A DNA stretch of 64,000 nt, taken from NCBI GenBank assembly GCA_051209155.1, contig JBPJGB010000001.1, one strand, 5' to 3'. This stretch comes from Actomonas sp051209155 (GTDB lineage Bacteria; Verrucomicrobiota; Verrucomicrobiia; Opitutales; Opitutaceae). The notes below the pieces were generated by a model. It ran no database searches. It saw only the letters and a program-made list of their open reading frames with translations, and was not told the origin of the DNA. A program made the translations under genes and the position numbers. This document shows positions 1 through 8,471 of this stretch, in pieces. Positions within the stretch are counted from its first letter, which is position 1. Each line of letters begins with the position of its first letter.

Positions 1-624
1 GGCACCGTGGGCGTCGATAGTCTCCCGGGCCCCAGCGAGGTCATGGTCATCGCCGACGAATCGGCGCGCGTCGACTTCGCGGCCGCCGATCTGCTGGCGC
101 AGGCCGAACATGGTTCCGGTCGCGAGAAGATCTACCTTGTGACCAAGACCCGTGCGATCGCGGATGCCATTCACGCCGCAGTGCAGGCCCAGCTCCCGTC
201 GCTCGGCCGCAATGTCAAAGCCGAGCGGGTGCTCGATGCCGGTTTCCTGACCGTTGTCGCGGACTCGCCCGAAGCGATGACAGAGGTCGCCAACTACGTC
301 GCGCCGGAACACCTTGAGTTGTTGGTCAAGCCCGCGACCGCCAAGAAGCTTGAGCGGACGATCACGACCGCCGGCGCCATGATGATCGGCAACCTCACCG
401 CGACGGCGCTGGGTGACTTCACCGCCGGTCCGAGTCACGTGCTGCCGACGGGTCGTGCCGGACGTTTCTTCAGCGGTCTTCGAGTGGCCGATTTCCTGCG
501 CCGCACCAGCATCATCCGTTACGACGAGCAGTCGATCGCCGCCGGCGCCAAGGTGGTTGCCGCCTTTGCCAAGATGGAGCAGCTCGACGCCCACGGTCGC
601 AGTGCGACCATGCGCGTCGAGTAG
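1..624 (+). CDS. hisD: Histidinol dehydrogenase, C-terminal part (5' end outside window)
   Basis: The reading frame is open from base 1, so this is the last 207 residues of a protein normally about 430 long. HisD oxidises L-histidinol to L-histidine in two NAD-dependent steps, the last reactions of histidine synthesis. The visible part has the family block GPSEVMVIAD near the window start, the catalytic Glu-His in APEHLELL, and the closing AGPSHVLPTGRAGRF block. hisC starts 50 bases downstream in the same direction, followed by hisB and hisH, which fits a his operon. The start codon lies upstream of the window. Confidence 0.95.
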   Translation, partial: GTVGVDSLPGPSEVMVIADESARVDFAAADLLAQAEHGSGREKIYLVTKTRAIADAIHAAVQAQLPSLGRNVKAERVLDAGFLTVVADSPEAMTEVANYVAPEHLELLVKPATAKKLERTITTAGAMMIGNLTATALGDFTAGPSHVLPTGRAGRFFSGLRVADFLRRTSIIRYDEQSIAAGAKVVAAFAKMEQLDAHGRSATMRVE

Positions 625-674
625 GGCCACACCTTGAGCGAGGCCGCGCCTGCGCCGTATCTCCTTTCGCCACC

Positions 675-1775
675 ATGTCCACGCCTTCCGAACTCGCCCG
701 ACCACACGTGCCGGCTTTGCATGCCTACACGCCGGGCCTGCAGCCGACCGAGGCGGGCTGGATCAAGCTCAACACCAATGAGTGCCCCTACCCGCCGAGC
801 CCCCGCGTGGCCGAGGCGATCGCGGCGGAACTGAGCGATGGCGGCGCGAAGCTGCGCCTCTACCCGAGTCCGACCAGTGCGCCGTTGCGGGCCCAGATCG
901 CGAAACTGCACGGCGTCGCGCCAGAGCAGGTCATCGTGGGCAACGGGTCCGATGACATTCTCAACCTTCTCGTGCGCGTCTTTGGCGGGGCCGGGGAGTC
1001 GACGGGTTTCACGCTGCCGAGCTACTCCCTCTACCCGGTGCTGATCGCGATCCAGGACGGCGGCAACGAGGTGATCGAGTTTGACCGCAGCATGCGCCTT
1101 CCGGTCGCTCGCCTCGCCCAGTCCGGAGCAAAAGCCTTCTTCCTCACTTCACCCAACGCGCCGACCGGCGTCGGCTTTAGCAACGCGGAATTGCGCGAGG
1201 TGCTCGATGCCTTCCCCGGCATGCTGGTGGTCGATGAAGCCTATGCGCCGTTTGCGGAGGAGAATGCGGTGTCGCTTCTCGCTGAGTATCCCAACCTCGT
1301 CGTCGTGCGCACGCTCTCCAAAGCGCACGCGCTCGCCGGCCTGCGCGTGGGTTACGCCCTCGCCGCGGCGGAGACGATCGGGCTGCTCGATCGCGTGCGG
1401 GACAGTTACAACGTCAACCGCCTCTCCCAGGTCGCGGCGGCGGCGGCGCTGGCCGACGCTTCTTATTACGCCGCCATCATCGGTAAGATCAAACGCACGC
1501 GTGACCACTGGGCGATGGAGTGGGCGGAGCGCGATTGGTTCATCTACCGGTCGGCGACCAATTTCCTTTTTGTCGAGCCGCGCAACGGTGCCGGCGAAGC
1601 CGGACCCGAAGTCGCGGCGTCGCTTTTTAAGTTCCTGCAGACGCGCAAAATCCTCGTCCGCGCCTTCCCGAGCCACGCCTTGACCGCATCCTTCCTGCGA
1701 ATCAGCGTCGGCACCGACGACGAGATGCTCGCCGTCGATGAAGCAATTCAAGCATGGCTGACCAACGCACCGTAA
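675..1775 (+). CDS. hisC: Histidinol-phosphate aminotransferase
   Basis: This 366-residue class I/II PLP aminotransferase converts imidazole-acetol phosphate plus glutamate to histidinol phosphate. Visible features are the substrate region NTNECPYPPSP near residue 33, GNGSDDILN near residue 90, the SPNAPTG loop, VVDEAYAPF with the PLP-contacting Asp and Tyr, and the Schiff-base lysine K216 in LSKAHALAGLRVGY. The length is normal. The end overlaps the hisB start by 22 bases, which suggests translational coupling. Sitting between hisD and hisB makes HisC much more likely than a general aromatic aminotransferase. Confidence 0.95.
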   Translation: MSTPSELARPHVPALHAYTPGLQPTEAGWIKLNTNECPYPPSPRVAEAIAAELSDGGAKLRLYPSPTSAPLRAQIAKLHGVAPEQVIVGNGSDDILNLLVRVFGGAGESTGFTLPSYSLYPVLIAIQDGGNEVIEFDRSMRLPVARLAQSGAKAFFLTSPNAPTGVGFSNAELREVLDAFPGMLVVDEAYAPFAEENAVSLLAEYPNLVVVRTLSKAHALAGLRVGYALAAAETIGLLDRVRDSYNVNRLSQVAAAAALADASYYAAIIGKIKRTRDHWAMEWAERDWFIYRSATNFLFVEPRNGAGEAGPEVAASLFKFLQTRKILVRAFPSHALTASFLRISVGTDDEMLAVDEAIQAWLTNAP

Positions 1776-2350
1776 CCGTATCGCGCAAAACCGCGGAAAC
1801 CGACATCGAGCTCACCTTCGCCGTCGATGGCACCGGCGTGGCCGAGGTGGCCACCGGCGTGCCGTTTTTCGACCACATGCTCACGCTGTTCGCAAAGCAC
1901 GGCCTCTTCGATTTGAAGATCCGCTGCGACGGCGATGTGGACGTCGATTATCACCACACGGTGGAGGACGTCGGCCTGGTGCTCGGCGACGCGCTCAAGC
2001 AGGCGCTGGGGGACAAGAAAGGCATCCGGCGCTACGGCTTTTTCCTGCTGCCAATGGACGAATCGCTGGCTCGCGTGGTCGTCGACATCGGCGGCCGCCC
2101 GCACCTCGTTTACAGTGCGGAGGCGCCCACCATGTTTGTGCGCGACTTCAACATCGTGCTGGTGAAGGAATTTTGCCGCGCCTTCAGCAACGCGCTGGGC
2201 GCCAACCTGCATGTGCAGCTGATTTACGGCGAAGAACCGCACCACGTCGCCGAAGCCATCTTCAAGGGCCTCGCCCGCGCGCTCGATATTGCGACGTCGA
2301 TTGATCCGCGCGCGGCCGACAGCCTGCCGTCGACCAAGGGCCTGATCTAA
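1754..2350 (+). CDS. hisB: Imidazoleglycerol-phosphate dehydratase
   Basis: This 198-residue protein is the single-function form of HisB. It dehydrates imidazole glycerol phosphate to imidazole acetol phosphate using two manganese ions. The metal-binding histidine blocks are visible: FFDHMLTLFAKHG near residue 38, DYHHTVEDVG near residue 65 and EEPHHVAEAIFKGLARAL near residue 160. There is no fused HAD phosphatase domain, so histidinol-phosphate phosphatase must be encoded elsewhere. The start lies inside the end of hisC. Confidence 0.96.
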   Translation: MADQRTVTVSRKTAETDIELTFAVDGTGVAEVATGVPFFDHMLTLFAKHGLFDLKIRCDGDVDVDYHHTVEDVGLVLGDALKQALGDKKGIRRYGFFLLPMDESLARVVVDIGGRPHLVYSAEAPTMFVRDFNIVLVKEFCRAFSNALGANLHVQLIYGEEPHHVAEAIFKGLARALDIATSIDPRAADSLPSTKGLI

Positions 2351-2374
2351 ACGCTCAGCGATTGGAATCCGACC

Positions 2375-3010
2375 ATGATCGCTGTCGTCGACAACGGTAT
2401 CTGCAACCTGCGCAGTGTCACCAAGGCCCTCGAGGCGGTGGGCGCTGCGCCACAGGTGATCCGCACCCCGGCCGAACTCGCTGCCGCCAACGCCACGGGC
2501 CTGGTCCTGCCGGGCGTCGGTGCTTTGCGGGACTGCGTAGCCTCCCTGCGCGCGACCGGTTTGGCCGATGCCGTGCGGGAGTGGATCGCGGCCGACCGTC
2601 CGTTCCTCGGTGTGTGCCTGGGCATGCAGGCACTCTTTGAACGTTCGGAGGAAGGCGGCATCGAGGGCCTCGGGGTCTTCCCGGGCGAAGTGAAGCGCTT
2701 CCGTCTGCCGCCGGAGTTCAAGGTGCCGCACATGGGTTGGAACACCGTGCGGTTCACGCAGCCCGAGTCCCCGCTGCGAGTCGATTTGGCCGAGGAAGGT
2801 GAATCGTTCTACTTCGTGCACAGCTTCCACTGCGTGCCGGCGGATTCGAGCCTGGTGCTCGCGCAGGCGGACTATGCCGGCCCGTTCACGGCGGCGATTG
2901 CCCGCGGCAACTGTTTTGCCACCCAGTTTCACCCGGAAAAGAGCCAGGCGAAGGGGCTGCAGATTTACCGCAACTTTGCGACGGTGGCGGGCGCGTTCGC
3001 GGTTTCCTGA
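2375..3010 (+). CDS. hisH: Imidazole glycerol phosphate synthase, glutamine amidotransferase subunit
   Basis: This 211-residue class I glutamine amidotransferase releases ammonia from glutamine for the HisF cyclase. The triad is visible: the nucleophilic Cys near residue 80 in LGVCLGMQ, and His and Glu in QFHPEKSQ near residue 186. The N-terminus IAVVDNGICNLRSV matches the HisH pattern (usually DYGxGNLxSV). It lies 24 bases after hisB. The partner hisF and also hisA are not found downstream; citrate synthase follows instead, so the his pathway is split in this genome. Confidence 0.95.
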   Translation: MIAVVDNGICNLRSVTKALEAVGAAPQVIRTPAELAAANATGLVLPGVGALRDCVASLRATGLADAVREWIAADRPFLGVCLGMQALFERSEEGGIEGLGVFPGEVKRFRLPPEFKVPHMGWNTVRFTQPESPLRVDLAEEGESFYFVHSFHCVPADSSLVLAQADYAGPFTAAIARGNCFATQFHPEKSQAKGLQIYRNFATVAGAFAVS

Positions 3011-3113
3011 GCGCGTCGGGTGATTCGCTGAGCTTAATTCTCGCAACGGGCTGCCTAATGTTGCCCGAATGACGCAACTTTGGTTCGGTCTTTGCTTTGC
3101 AAGGAGGCGGAAG

Positions 3114-4418
3114 ATGCTTTTCGTTTTCCGCCTTATGGAGAAGACCGCGACCCTCAAGATTGACGACCAGGAGCTCGAACTGCCCGTAATCGTGGGCTCG
3201 GAGGGTGAGAAGGCGGTCGACGTGCGCAAATTGCGCGCCACGACCGGCTACATCACCTACGATGAAGGCTTCGGCAACACCGGCTCGTGCCAGAGCGAAA
3301 TCACTTACATCGACGGCGAAAAGGGCATCCTGCGCTACCGCGGTTACCCGATCGAGCAGCTCTCCGAGCACTGCAAGTTCGTCGACGTCGCCTACCTCGT
3401 CATCTACGGCGAACTGCCCACGCCGGAGCAACGCGCCCGTTTCTCCGCCGCGTTGACCGAGCAGGCACCGCTGCGCGCCGGGATGGAGCGCTTCATTCAG
3501 AATTTCCCGCGCGATGCCCACCCGATGGCGGTGCTTTCATCGTCGCTCAACGCGCTGGGCGCCTACTACCCGCACATCGCTTCCAACAACCACAAGCGGG
3601 ACCTCGAGCATTTCGACGAAGCCGCGGCTATCGCTCTCTCCAAAGTCCGCACCATTGCCGCCCACACATACCGGGTGAACAACGGTCTGCCGCTGAATTA
3701 CCCGCGCAAGGATCTCGGTTACGCTGAGAACTTCCTGCACCTCATGTTCACGGTGCCCTACGACGAGTATGTCGCCACCCCTGAAGTCGCCCACGCCATC
3801 AACCTCTTCCTGCTCCTCCATGCCGAGCACGAGCAAAACTGCTCCACTTCGACCGTGCGCATGGTTGCTTCCGCCGGCGCCAACCTCTTCGCCTCGGCCG
3901 CTGCCGGTGTGAACGCGCTCTGGGGCCCCCTCCACGGCGGCGCCAATCAGGCCGTGTTGGAGATGCTCAATGCCATCCACGCCGCGGGCGACGACGGCTC
4001 CAAGTTCATCGAAGATGCCAAGAACGGCAAAACCCGCCTCATGGGCTTCGGTCACCGCGTCTACAAGAACTACGACCCGCGCGCCAAGATCATCAAAGGC
4101 AGCTTCGACAAGGCGCTCGAGAGCCTCGGTATCACCGATGACCCGCTGCTCGACATTGCCCGTCACCTCGAACAGGCGGCCTTGAACGACGACTACTTCA
4201 TCTCGCGCAAGCTCTACCCGAACGTCGATTTCTACTCCGGCCTCATCATGAACGCGCTCAAGATCCCGGTGGAAATGTTCACCGTGATGTTCGCCATCGG
4301 TCGCATGCCGGGCTGGATCGCGCAATGGCACGAGGTCGCGTCCAATCCGAAGTCGAAGATCAATCGCCCGCGCCAGATCTACGTGGGTCCGGTGCCGCGC
4401 GACGTGCCGGCGAGCTGA
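3114..4418 (+). CDS. gltA: Citrate synthase
   Basis: This type II (hexameric class) citrate synthase condenses acetyl-CoA and oxaloacetate at the entry of the TCA cycle. Active-site residues are visible: H274 in GPLHGGANQ, H314 in GFGHRVYKNYDPRA and D372 in NVDFYSGLI. Start choice: AAGGAGG at 3101-3107 sits 6 bases before the ATG at 3114, giving an N-terminus MLFVFRLMEKTATLK (434 aa). An ATG at 3135 (MEKTATLK) looks more like family N-termini and remains possible, and an in-frame ATG at 3069 is less likely. A strong terminator follows the stop codon. Confidence 0.95.
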   Translation: MLFVFRLMEKTATLKIDDQELELPVIVGSEGEKAVDVRKLRATTGYITYDEGFGNTGSCQSEITYIDGEKGILRYRGYPIEQLSEHCKFVDVAYLVIYGELPTPEQRARFSAALTEQAPLRAGMERFIQNFPRDAHPMAVLSSSLNALGAYYPHIASNNHKRDLEHFDEAAAIALSKVRTIAAHTYRVNNGLPLNYPRKDLGYAENFLHLMFTVPYDEYVATPEVAHAINLFLLLHAEHEQNCSTSTVRMVASAGANLFASAAAGVNALWGPLHGGANQAVLEMLNAIHAAGDDGSKFIEDAKNGKTRLMGFGHRVYKNYDPRAKIIKGSFDKALESLGITDDPLLDIARHLEQAALNDDYFISRKLYPNVDFYSGLIMNALKIPVEMFTVMFAIGRMPGWIAQWHEVASNPKSKINRPRQIYVGPVPRDVPAS

Positions 4419-4451
4419 GCTGGGACCTCCACTCCGATTGCCATTCTCTCA

Positions 4452-4480
4452 CCGCCGCGGTTTGCCCGCGGCGGTTTTTT
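4452..4480 (+). terminator. Rho-independent terminator after gltA
   Basis: A 9-bp perfect GC stem (CCGCCGCGG, loop TTTGC, CCGCGGCGG) is followed directly by six T. It lies 33 bases after the gltA stop codon on the same strand. It ends just before the next gene, whose ATG is at 4497. Confidence 0.9.
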
Positions 4481-4496
4481 GTGCGATCTCATCGCG

Positions 4497-5291
4497 ATGG
4501 CCGGACAACTCCAACAGGACGACACCCAGATCGGTTGGCGCGAAGACGGTAATTGGGTTTGGCGCGTGGCCTTCGATGCCGCGTCGGTTGCGGCGCCGAC
4601 TTTGACCCACCTGCGCATCCCGGGTGGTGCGCCTTTGTTGCGGGAGCCGGGCGCACGATTTGGTTGGCCGCGGATCAACGATGCCGTGCCGCAGGTGGAG
4701 TGGACGGCGCCGCGGGTGGAGGTGCTGCCCGACGGCGGCGCGGTCGTGCGCCAGCGCATTGACTATGTGCACCCGACTGGGCGGCGCGACCTGGCCGAGT
4801 ATCGCGACCTCGTTTTTTCCGCGGTGGGTCGCAACGGCAAATACACGGTCGACTGGACCGGTCATTTCACGGCCGGAGAGGTGGGAGCCTGGTTGGCAGA
4901 CGGGCCCGACCTTCGGGCCGGGTTGCACCTGCCGTTGGCCGGTGGGAACGAGCCGCTGGACCTCGTCGAGGTTCCGCTCGTTGGTCGGTATGATGAAACC
5001 GAGCCCTCGGCCGGGTTGGTGTTGGCCGGGGGTTTTGGCACGGAGCTTTATCCGTCGGCCCGGCATCCGGGATCGATTGGGCTGGTCGCGGATCCGCGCA
5101 GCACTTTGGGGCCGCACGCGTGGCAAGTGGATCGCGATCGTCGCGAAGTCGTGGCGGCCTTGCTGGGTGACCAGCCGGTGCAACTGGAACCGGGCGAAGT
5201 GTGGGAAGTCAGCTATCGCTTGGTGGTGCGCCCCAAACAATGGGATGTGGCCGACCTGCGCTTGGAGCTGTTCCGCTGGCTGGGCCGATAG
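4497..5291 (+). CDS. Protein of unknown function, possibly sugar-binding beta-sandwich
   Basis: I do not recognise this 264-residue protein. It has no signal peptide, membrane segment or clear catalytic motif. It is rich in beta-prone stretches, Trp, Gly and Asp, with a line such as FGWPRINDAVPQVEW near residue 55 and DLVFSAVGRNGKYTVDWTGHF in the middle. That texture resembles galactose-mutarotase-like or glycoside-hydrolase-accessory folds, but this is a guess. The ATG at 4497 was preferred to an in-frame TTG at 4479, which lies in the terminator's T tract. It seems to be a single-gene unit between the gltA terminator and a convergent pseudopilin gene. Confidence 0.75.
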   Translation: MAGQLQQDDTQIGWREDGNWVWRVAFDAASVAAPTLTHLRIPGGAPLLREPGARFGWPRINDAVPQVEWTAPRVEVLPDGGAVVRQRIDYVHPTGRRDLAEYRDLVFSAVGRNGKYTVDWTGHFTAGEVGAWLADGPDLRAGLHLPLAGGNEPLDLVEVPLVGRYDETEPSAGLVLAGGFGTELYPSARHPGSIGLVADPRSTLGPHAWQVDRDRREVVAALLGDQPVQLEPGEVWEVSYRLVVRPKQWDVADLRLELFRWLGR

Positions 5292-5312
5292 CGCAGCTCC
5301 GCAATGCAAACC

Positions 5313-5789
5313 TCACATCTGCAGGATGTAGGAGTAGCGTCCGGTGTTGCCGCGAAACAGGCCGGTGGTCAGGTCGCCGTCGTCGAACTCGGCGTCGAAG
5401 CGGGTGAGTTCCTCCGTTGAGATCGTTGCATCGGCGACCGATACGGCCGCGTGGATCCCGAAGGCGTTATAATCCCAATCGTAGCTGCCGCCAATCGGGG
5501 TGGTGGCGGTAAAGGCGTCGCGGTCGAGCGTGCTGTTGCCATTCAGCATCTCAGGCGGGAGCACGCCGATGCCCACGTCCGGGGGGAAGCCTCCGTTCTC
5601 CAGCGCATACGTGTCAAAAGCGGCGGCAAAGGCCCGGATGTCGTTGGCGAGCGTGGTGTGGCGCGACTTTTCGCGCACCCGGGAAAATGCCGGAATAGCC
5701 ATCGCGGCCAGCAGGCCGATGATGACGACGACAATCATGATTTCGACGAGGGTGAACGCGCGGCGGGACGAGAAGGAACGTCGGAGCAT
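5313..5789 (-). CDS. Type II/IV pseudopilin-like protein
   Basis: This 158-residue protein begins with a short basic leader followed by the class III prepilin signal: RRAFTLVEIMIVVVIIGLL, with the conserved Glu at +5 of the mature protein. The residue before the cleavage site is Ala11 rather than the usual Gly. The rest is a small globular domain with several DDG/DFDAEFDDG acidic stretches, like minor or major pseudopilins of type II secretion systems. It is expected to be cleaved by a prepilin peptidase and assembled into a short pilus. No secretion genes adjoin it. Its hydrophobic helix is nearly identical to that of the pilin at 45416-45766. Confidence 0.85.
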   Translation of the reverse strand: MLRRSFSSRRAFTLVEIMIVVVIIGLLAAMAIPAFSRVREKSRHTTLANDIRAFAAAFDTYALENGGFPPDVGIGVLPPEMLNGNSTLDRDAFTATTPIGGSYDWDYNAFGIHAAVSVADATISTEELTRFDAEFDDGDLTTGLFRGNTGRYSYILQM

Positions 5790-5865
5790 GAGAAAGTTGA
5801 TTCAAATTACATGCGGTCGTGAAAGCAGAATGGTGCCGCACACTTACTCTTTTTTTTGGTGCGCA

Positions 5866-6567
5866 TCACTTTTGGTGCTCGGCGTGCAGCATCTCCTCGA
5901 ACTTGAGGTCGGTCAGGCGGGTGATGCCGGTGACGAGACGCCACAGCGCGAACATCGTGATGACCATGGTGGGCACCACGATCACGGGCCAACTCAGCGC
6001 GTTCATCTTACCCAGCTCGGCGTTGAACTCCGGGGTGCCGGTTGGGCTTTGCAGCAACCACCGCGCGAGCACGAAGTTGAGGATGGAGCTAAGGATGAAG
6101 GACAGGACCAGCAGATAGGTGGACGACTTGAGTAGGGCGTCGAACTCGGCTTGGCGGTCGCGCTCCGCCAGCGCGGTTTCAATTTTGCCCACATCGAGCA
6201 CCTGATCGTTGAACATGAATTGGCGCACCAAGGGACGCGACGTGAACATCGAGGCCCACACCGCGAGACCGATGAGCCCTGGCACCGTGGCCTCTTTCAC
6301 CGCAAACCAGAAGCGGTCGGCTTCAGTCAGGCCGAGTCCACCGGTGAGGAGCACGCTGGCGAAGCCCAGGATGGAGATGAAGTTGGCCTGCTTGCGCTGG
6401 ACGAAATCCCAGATGCCGTAGCCGAGCGGGAAAGCGAGGGCGATGACGAGACCCCAGACTGGCCCCAGCCGATCCGGTGTGCTGGCTTTGGCGAGCAACA
6501 GCGACGGCACGGCGATGTTGAAGAGAAGGTTGACGAGGAGGTTCTCGCGTTTGGCGGGCGGCGGCAT
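5866..6567 (-). CDS. VC0807-type polytopic membrane protein
   Basis: This 233-residue protein has about six hydrophobic segments and the sequence style of the VC0807 family: ENLLVNLLFNIAVPSLLLAK at the start, PLGYGIWDF, then NFISILGFASVLLTGGLGL. The function of this family is unknown. A charged stretch around residues 130-145 (ETALAERDRQAEFDALL) separates the first four helices from the last two. It is oriented like the pseudopilin, 76 bases upstream of it. It is an inner-membrane protein; no transport substrate can be inferred. Confidence 0.8.
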   Translation of the reverse strand: MPPPAKRENLLVNLLFNIAVPSLLLAKASTPDRLGPVWGLVIALAFPLGYGIWDFVQRKQANFISILGFASVLLTGGLGLTEADRFWFAVKEATVPGLIGLAVWASMFTSRPLVRQFMFNDQVLDVGKIETALAERDRQAEFDALLKSSTYLLVLSFILSSILNFVLARWLLQSPTGTPEFNAELGKMNALSWPVIVVPTMVITMFALWRLVTGITRLTDLKFEEMLHAEHQK

Positions 6568-6662
6568 GGGGAAGCATCAAGGCGCTTTACTCCGCCTCAG
6601 GAAAGCCGGAAGGGGTGCAATCTTGCGGGGAGCGTCCGTTATCACCTCACTGCTTGTCCGCC

Positions 6663-7409
6663 ATGATTCTCCTCGGTCTCAACATCGATCACTGCGCCAC
6701 CGTGCGGCAGGCCCGTTATCGGGCGGTGCCGGCCGGGGCGGAACCTGCCGTCGAACCCGATCCCGTCGCCCTGGCCGTCCAGGCCGAGCGATCCGGCGCC
6801 GACGGCATCACGGTGCATTTGCGCGAAGACCGTCGGCACATCATCGATGCCGATGTCTGGCGGCTCCGGGAGGCGATCGCCACGCGGCTCAATCTTGAGA
6901 TGGCCTGCACCGCGGAGATGACCGAAATCGCGCGCAAGCTGAAGCCCGACTCGGTTTGCCTGGTGCCGGAGAACCGGGCCGAAATCACCACCGAGGGGGG
7001 GCTCGATGTGGTCGGTCAACGCGACCGCGTGAAGGCGATCATTGATGCCATGGGCGAAATCGGTGTGACGGTGAGCCTATTCATCGATCCCGACGAACCG
7101 CAGATCGCGCTCGCGGCCGAACTCGGTGCGCCCTGCATCGAGTTGCACACCGGTTCTTGGGCGAACGCTTACTACGTGGAGGATCGGCGCACCGCCGAAT
7201 GGACGCGCCTGGTGCGCGGCGCCGAGCAGGCGCACGCGCTGGGCCTGACGGTCAACGCCGGCCACGGCATCAACTACGTCAACGTCGCCGAGATGCGCAG
7301 GCTGCCGCACCTGCACGAGTGCAACATCGGCCACAGTATCATCAGCCGCGCGCTTTTTACCGGTATCGATGAAGCCGTGCGGGAGATGCGCACGCGACTG
7401 AACACCTGA
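6663..7409 (+). CDS. pdxJ: Pyridoxine 5'-phosphate synthase
   Basis: This 248-residue TIM-barrel enzyme joins 1-deoxyxylulose 5-phosphate and 3-amino-2-oxopropyl phosphate to give pyridoxine 5'-phosphate in the DXP-dependent vitamin B6 route. Visible blocks are LGLNIDHCATVRQARY at the start, GITVHLREDRRHI, the KPDSVCLVPE strand, VSLFIDPDE, ELHTGSWA and the terminal GHSIISRALF. The ATG at 6663 was chosen because the family begins almost directly at this LNIDHCAT block; the in-frame upstream extension is not conserved. pdxJ is followed by acpS, as in many bacteria. Confidence 0.96.
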   Translation: MILLGLNIDHCATVRQARYRAVPAGAEPAVEPDPVALAVQAERSGADGITVHLREDRRHIIDADVWRLREAIATRLNLEMACTAEMTEIARKLKPDSVCLVPENRAEITTEGGLDVVGQRDRVKAIIDAMGEIGVTVSLFIDPDEPQIALAAELGAPCIELHTGSWANAYYVEDRRTAEWTRLVRGAEQAHALGLTVNAGHGINYVNVAEMRRLPHLHECNIGHSIISRALFTGIDEAVREMRTRLNT

Positions 7410-7492
7410 ACGGGCGGCGATCGGCGCCGTGCCGGAAAACCCGGAAAATCGGTTTTTCTTCCGCCGGTTCTGTGTATTCCGTGGGCAGTCCC

Positions 7493-7906
7493 ATGATCGA
7501 CCTTCCCCCAGGTGGCATTCTCCTCGGCCTCGGCTGCGACCTCATCGAAGTCGACCGAATCCGCGGCGTGTTGGAGCGGCAGGGTGAGCGTTTCCTCAGC
7601 CGCGTGTTTACCGACGAAGAGCGAGCGTATTGCGATGGGATGAAGCATCCGCACAAGCACTACGCTGCCCGTTTCGCGGCCAAGGAGGCCGTGAGCAAGT
7701 GCTTCACCACCGGCATCGGCGCGGAGCTCGGGTGGAAGTCCGTCTCCGTCTATCATGGCGCGCGCCACGAACCGCTGGTGCGTTTGGACGCGCAGGGGCA
7801 GGCGTTGTTGCAACAGGTGGGGGGTTCCCATGTGTTGGTGTCCCTGTCCCACACTGAAACCGCCGCGATGGCGGTGGCGGCTATTTTGAAACCCCCTTCG
7901 CCATGA
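7493..7906 (+). CDS. acpS: Holo-[acyl-carrier-protein] synthase
   Basis: This 137-residue enzyme transfers 4'-phosphopantetheine from CoA to the serine of acyl carrier protein. The signature blocks are present: GLGCDLIEVDRI near the N-terminus with the magnesium-binding Asp, and RFAAKEAVSKCF in the middle with Glu and Lys. The terminal HVLVSLSHTETAAMAVA is typical. The ATG at 7493 was chosen; a GTG at 7472 in frame would add seven residues. Its stop overlaps the next start in an ATGA arrangement, so the two are probably translated together. Confidence 0.95.
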   Translation: MIDLPPGGILLGLGCDLIEVDRIRGVLERQGERFLSRVFTDEERAYCDGMKHPHKHYAARFAAKEAVSKCFTTGIGAELGWKSVSVYHGARHEPLVRLDAQGQALLQQVGGSHVLVSLSHTETAAMAVAAILKPPSP

Positions 7907-8469
7907 GTCTCGAAAACGATTCCGACAACCCCACCAAACCGTCGCAGACCCCTTCGTGGGTGCTGTTGGGTTTTGTCTTCGGGGTGCTCACGATGTGGTT
8001 TTTCGAAAGTGGCCAGGAGGAGTCGGAGCCGACAGAGTCGGTGATCGCCGAAGTCCCGGTGGAACGGCCGCGCCCGCCACCCGAGCCGCCGGCCGATAAT
8101 CCGCTCAGCCAGGGCGGCAAGCCGAGCATTGAGATCGTGCAGGACCTGTTCGCCGGGCTCCGGGAATGGGCGTTCTGGACCGATGACCGCACCGAGATCG
8201 CGGTGTGGAACAGTGCGACGCTGAGCTTCAGCGATCACTTCGAAATCATCCGTCTGCCGGACGCCGATTACTTCCGCGCCATCCCGGCGTTCTCGCGTTT
8301 GCCGATCCCGGGTTATGGGCCGGAAAACAGCCCCATCCTCTTCACCGAAACGGCGGAACAACGCGCCAAGCGTTACATCCAAGCCAATCCCGACAAGGCG
8401 CCGCCGCCCCCGGCCAAGCCAAGTCCGGTGGAGTTCAACACCGTGCCCCGTCCGCCCGGCGGAGAGTAG
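7903..8469 (+). CDS. Membrane-anchored protein of unknown function
   Basis: I do not recognise this 188-residue protein. It has one transmembrane segment at about residues 18-35 (WVLLGFVFGVLTMWFF) after a polar N-terminus. A Pro/Glu-rich linker follows (VERPRPPPEPPADNP), then a compact domain with IEIVQDLFAGLREWAFW and YFRAIPAFSRLP, and a Pro-rich tail. The domain could lie on either side of the membrane. It overlaps acpS by four bases and is followed within three bases by the NAD(P)HX repair gene, so it is part of the pdxJ-acpS-nnr-dprA unit. Its role cannot be inferred from these neighbours. Confidence 0.75.
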   Translation: MSLENDSDNPTKPSQTPSWVLLGFVFGVLTMWFFESGQEESEPTESVIAEVPVERPRPPPEPPADNPLSQGGKPSIEIVQDLFAGLREWAFWTDDRTEIAVWNSATLSFSDHFEIIRLPDADYFRAIPAFSRLPIPGYGPENSPILFTETAEQRAKRYIQANPDKAPPPPAKPSPVEFNTVPRPPGGE

Positions 8470-8471
8470 GG

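Noticed and set aside
5845..5860. T-rich run near 5850 as a terminator
   Set aside because: On the minus strand, where the flanking genes lie, it reads as an A run, and no stable stem is next to it.
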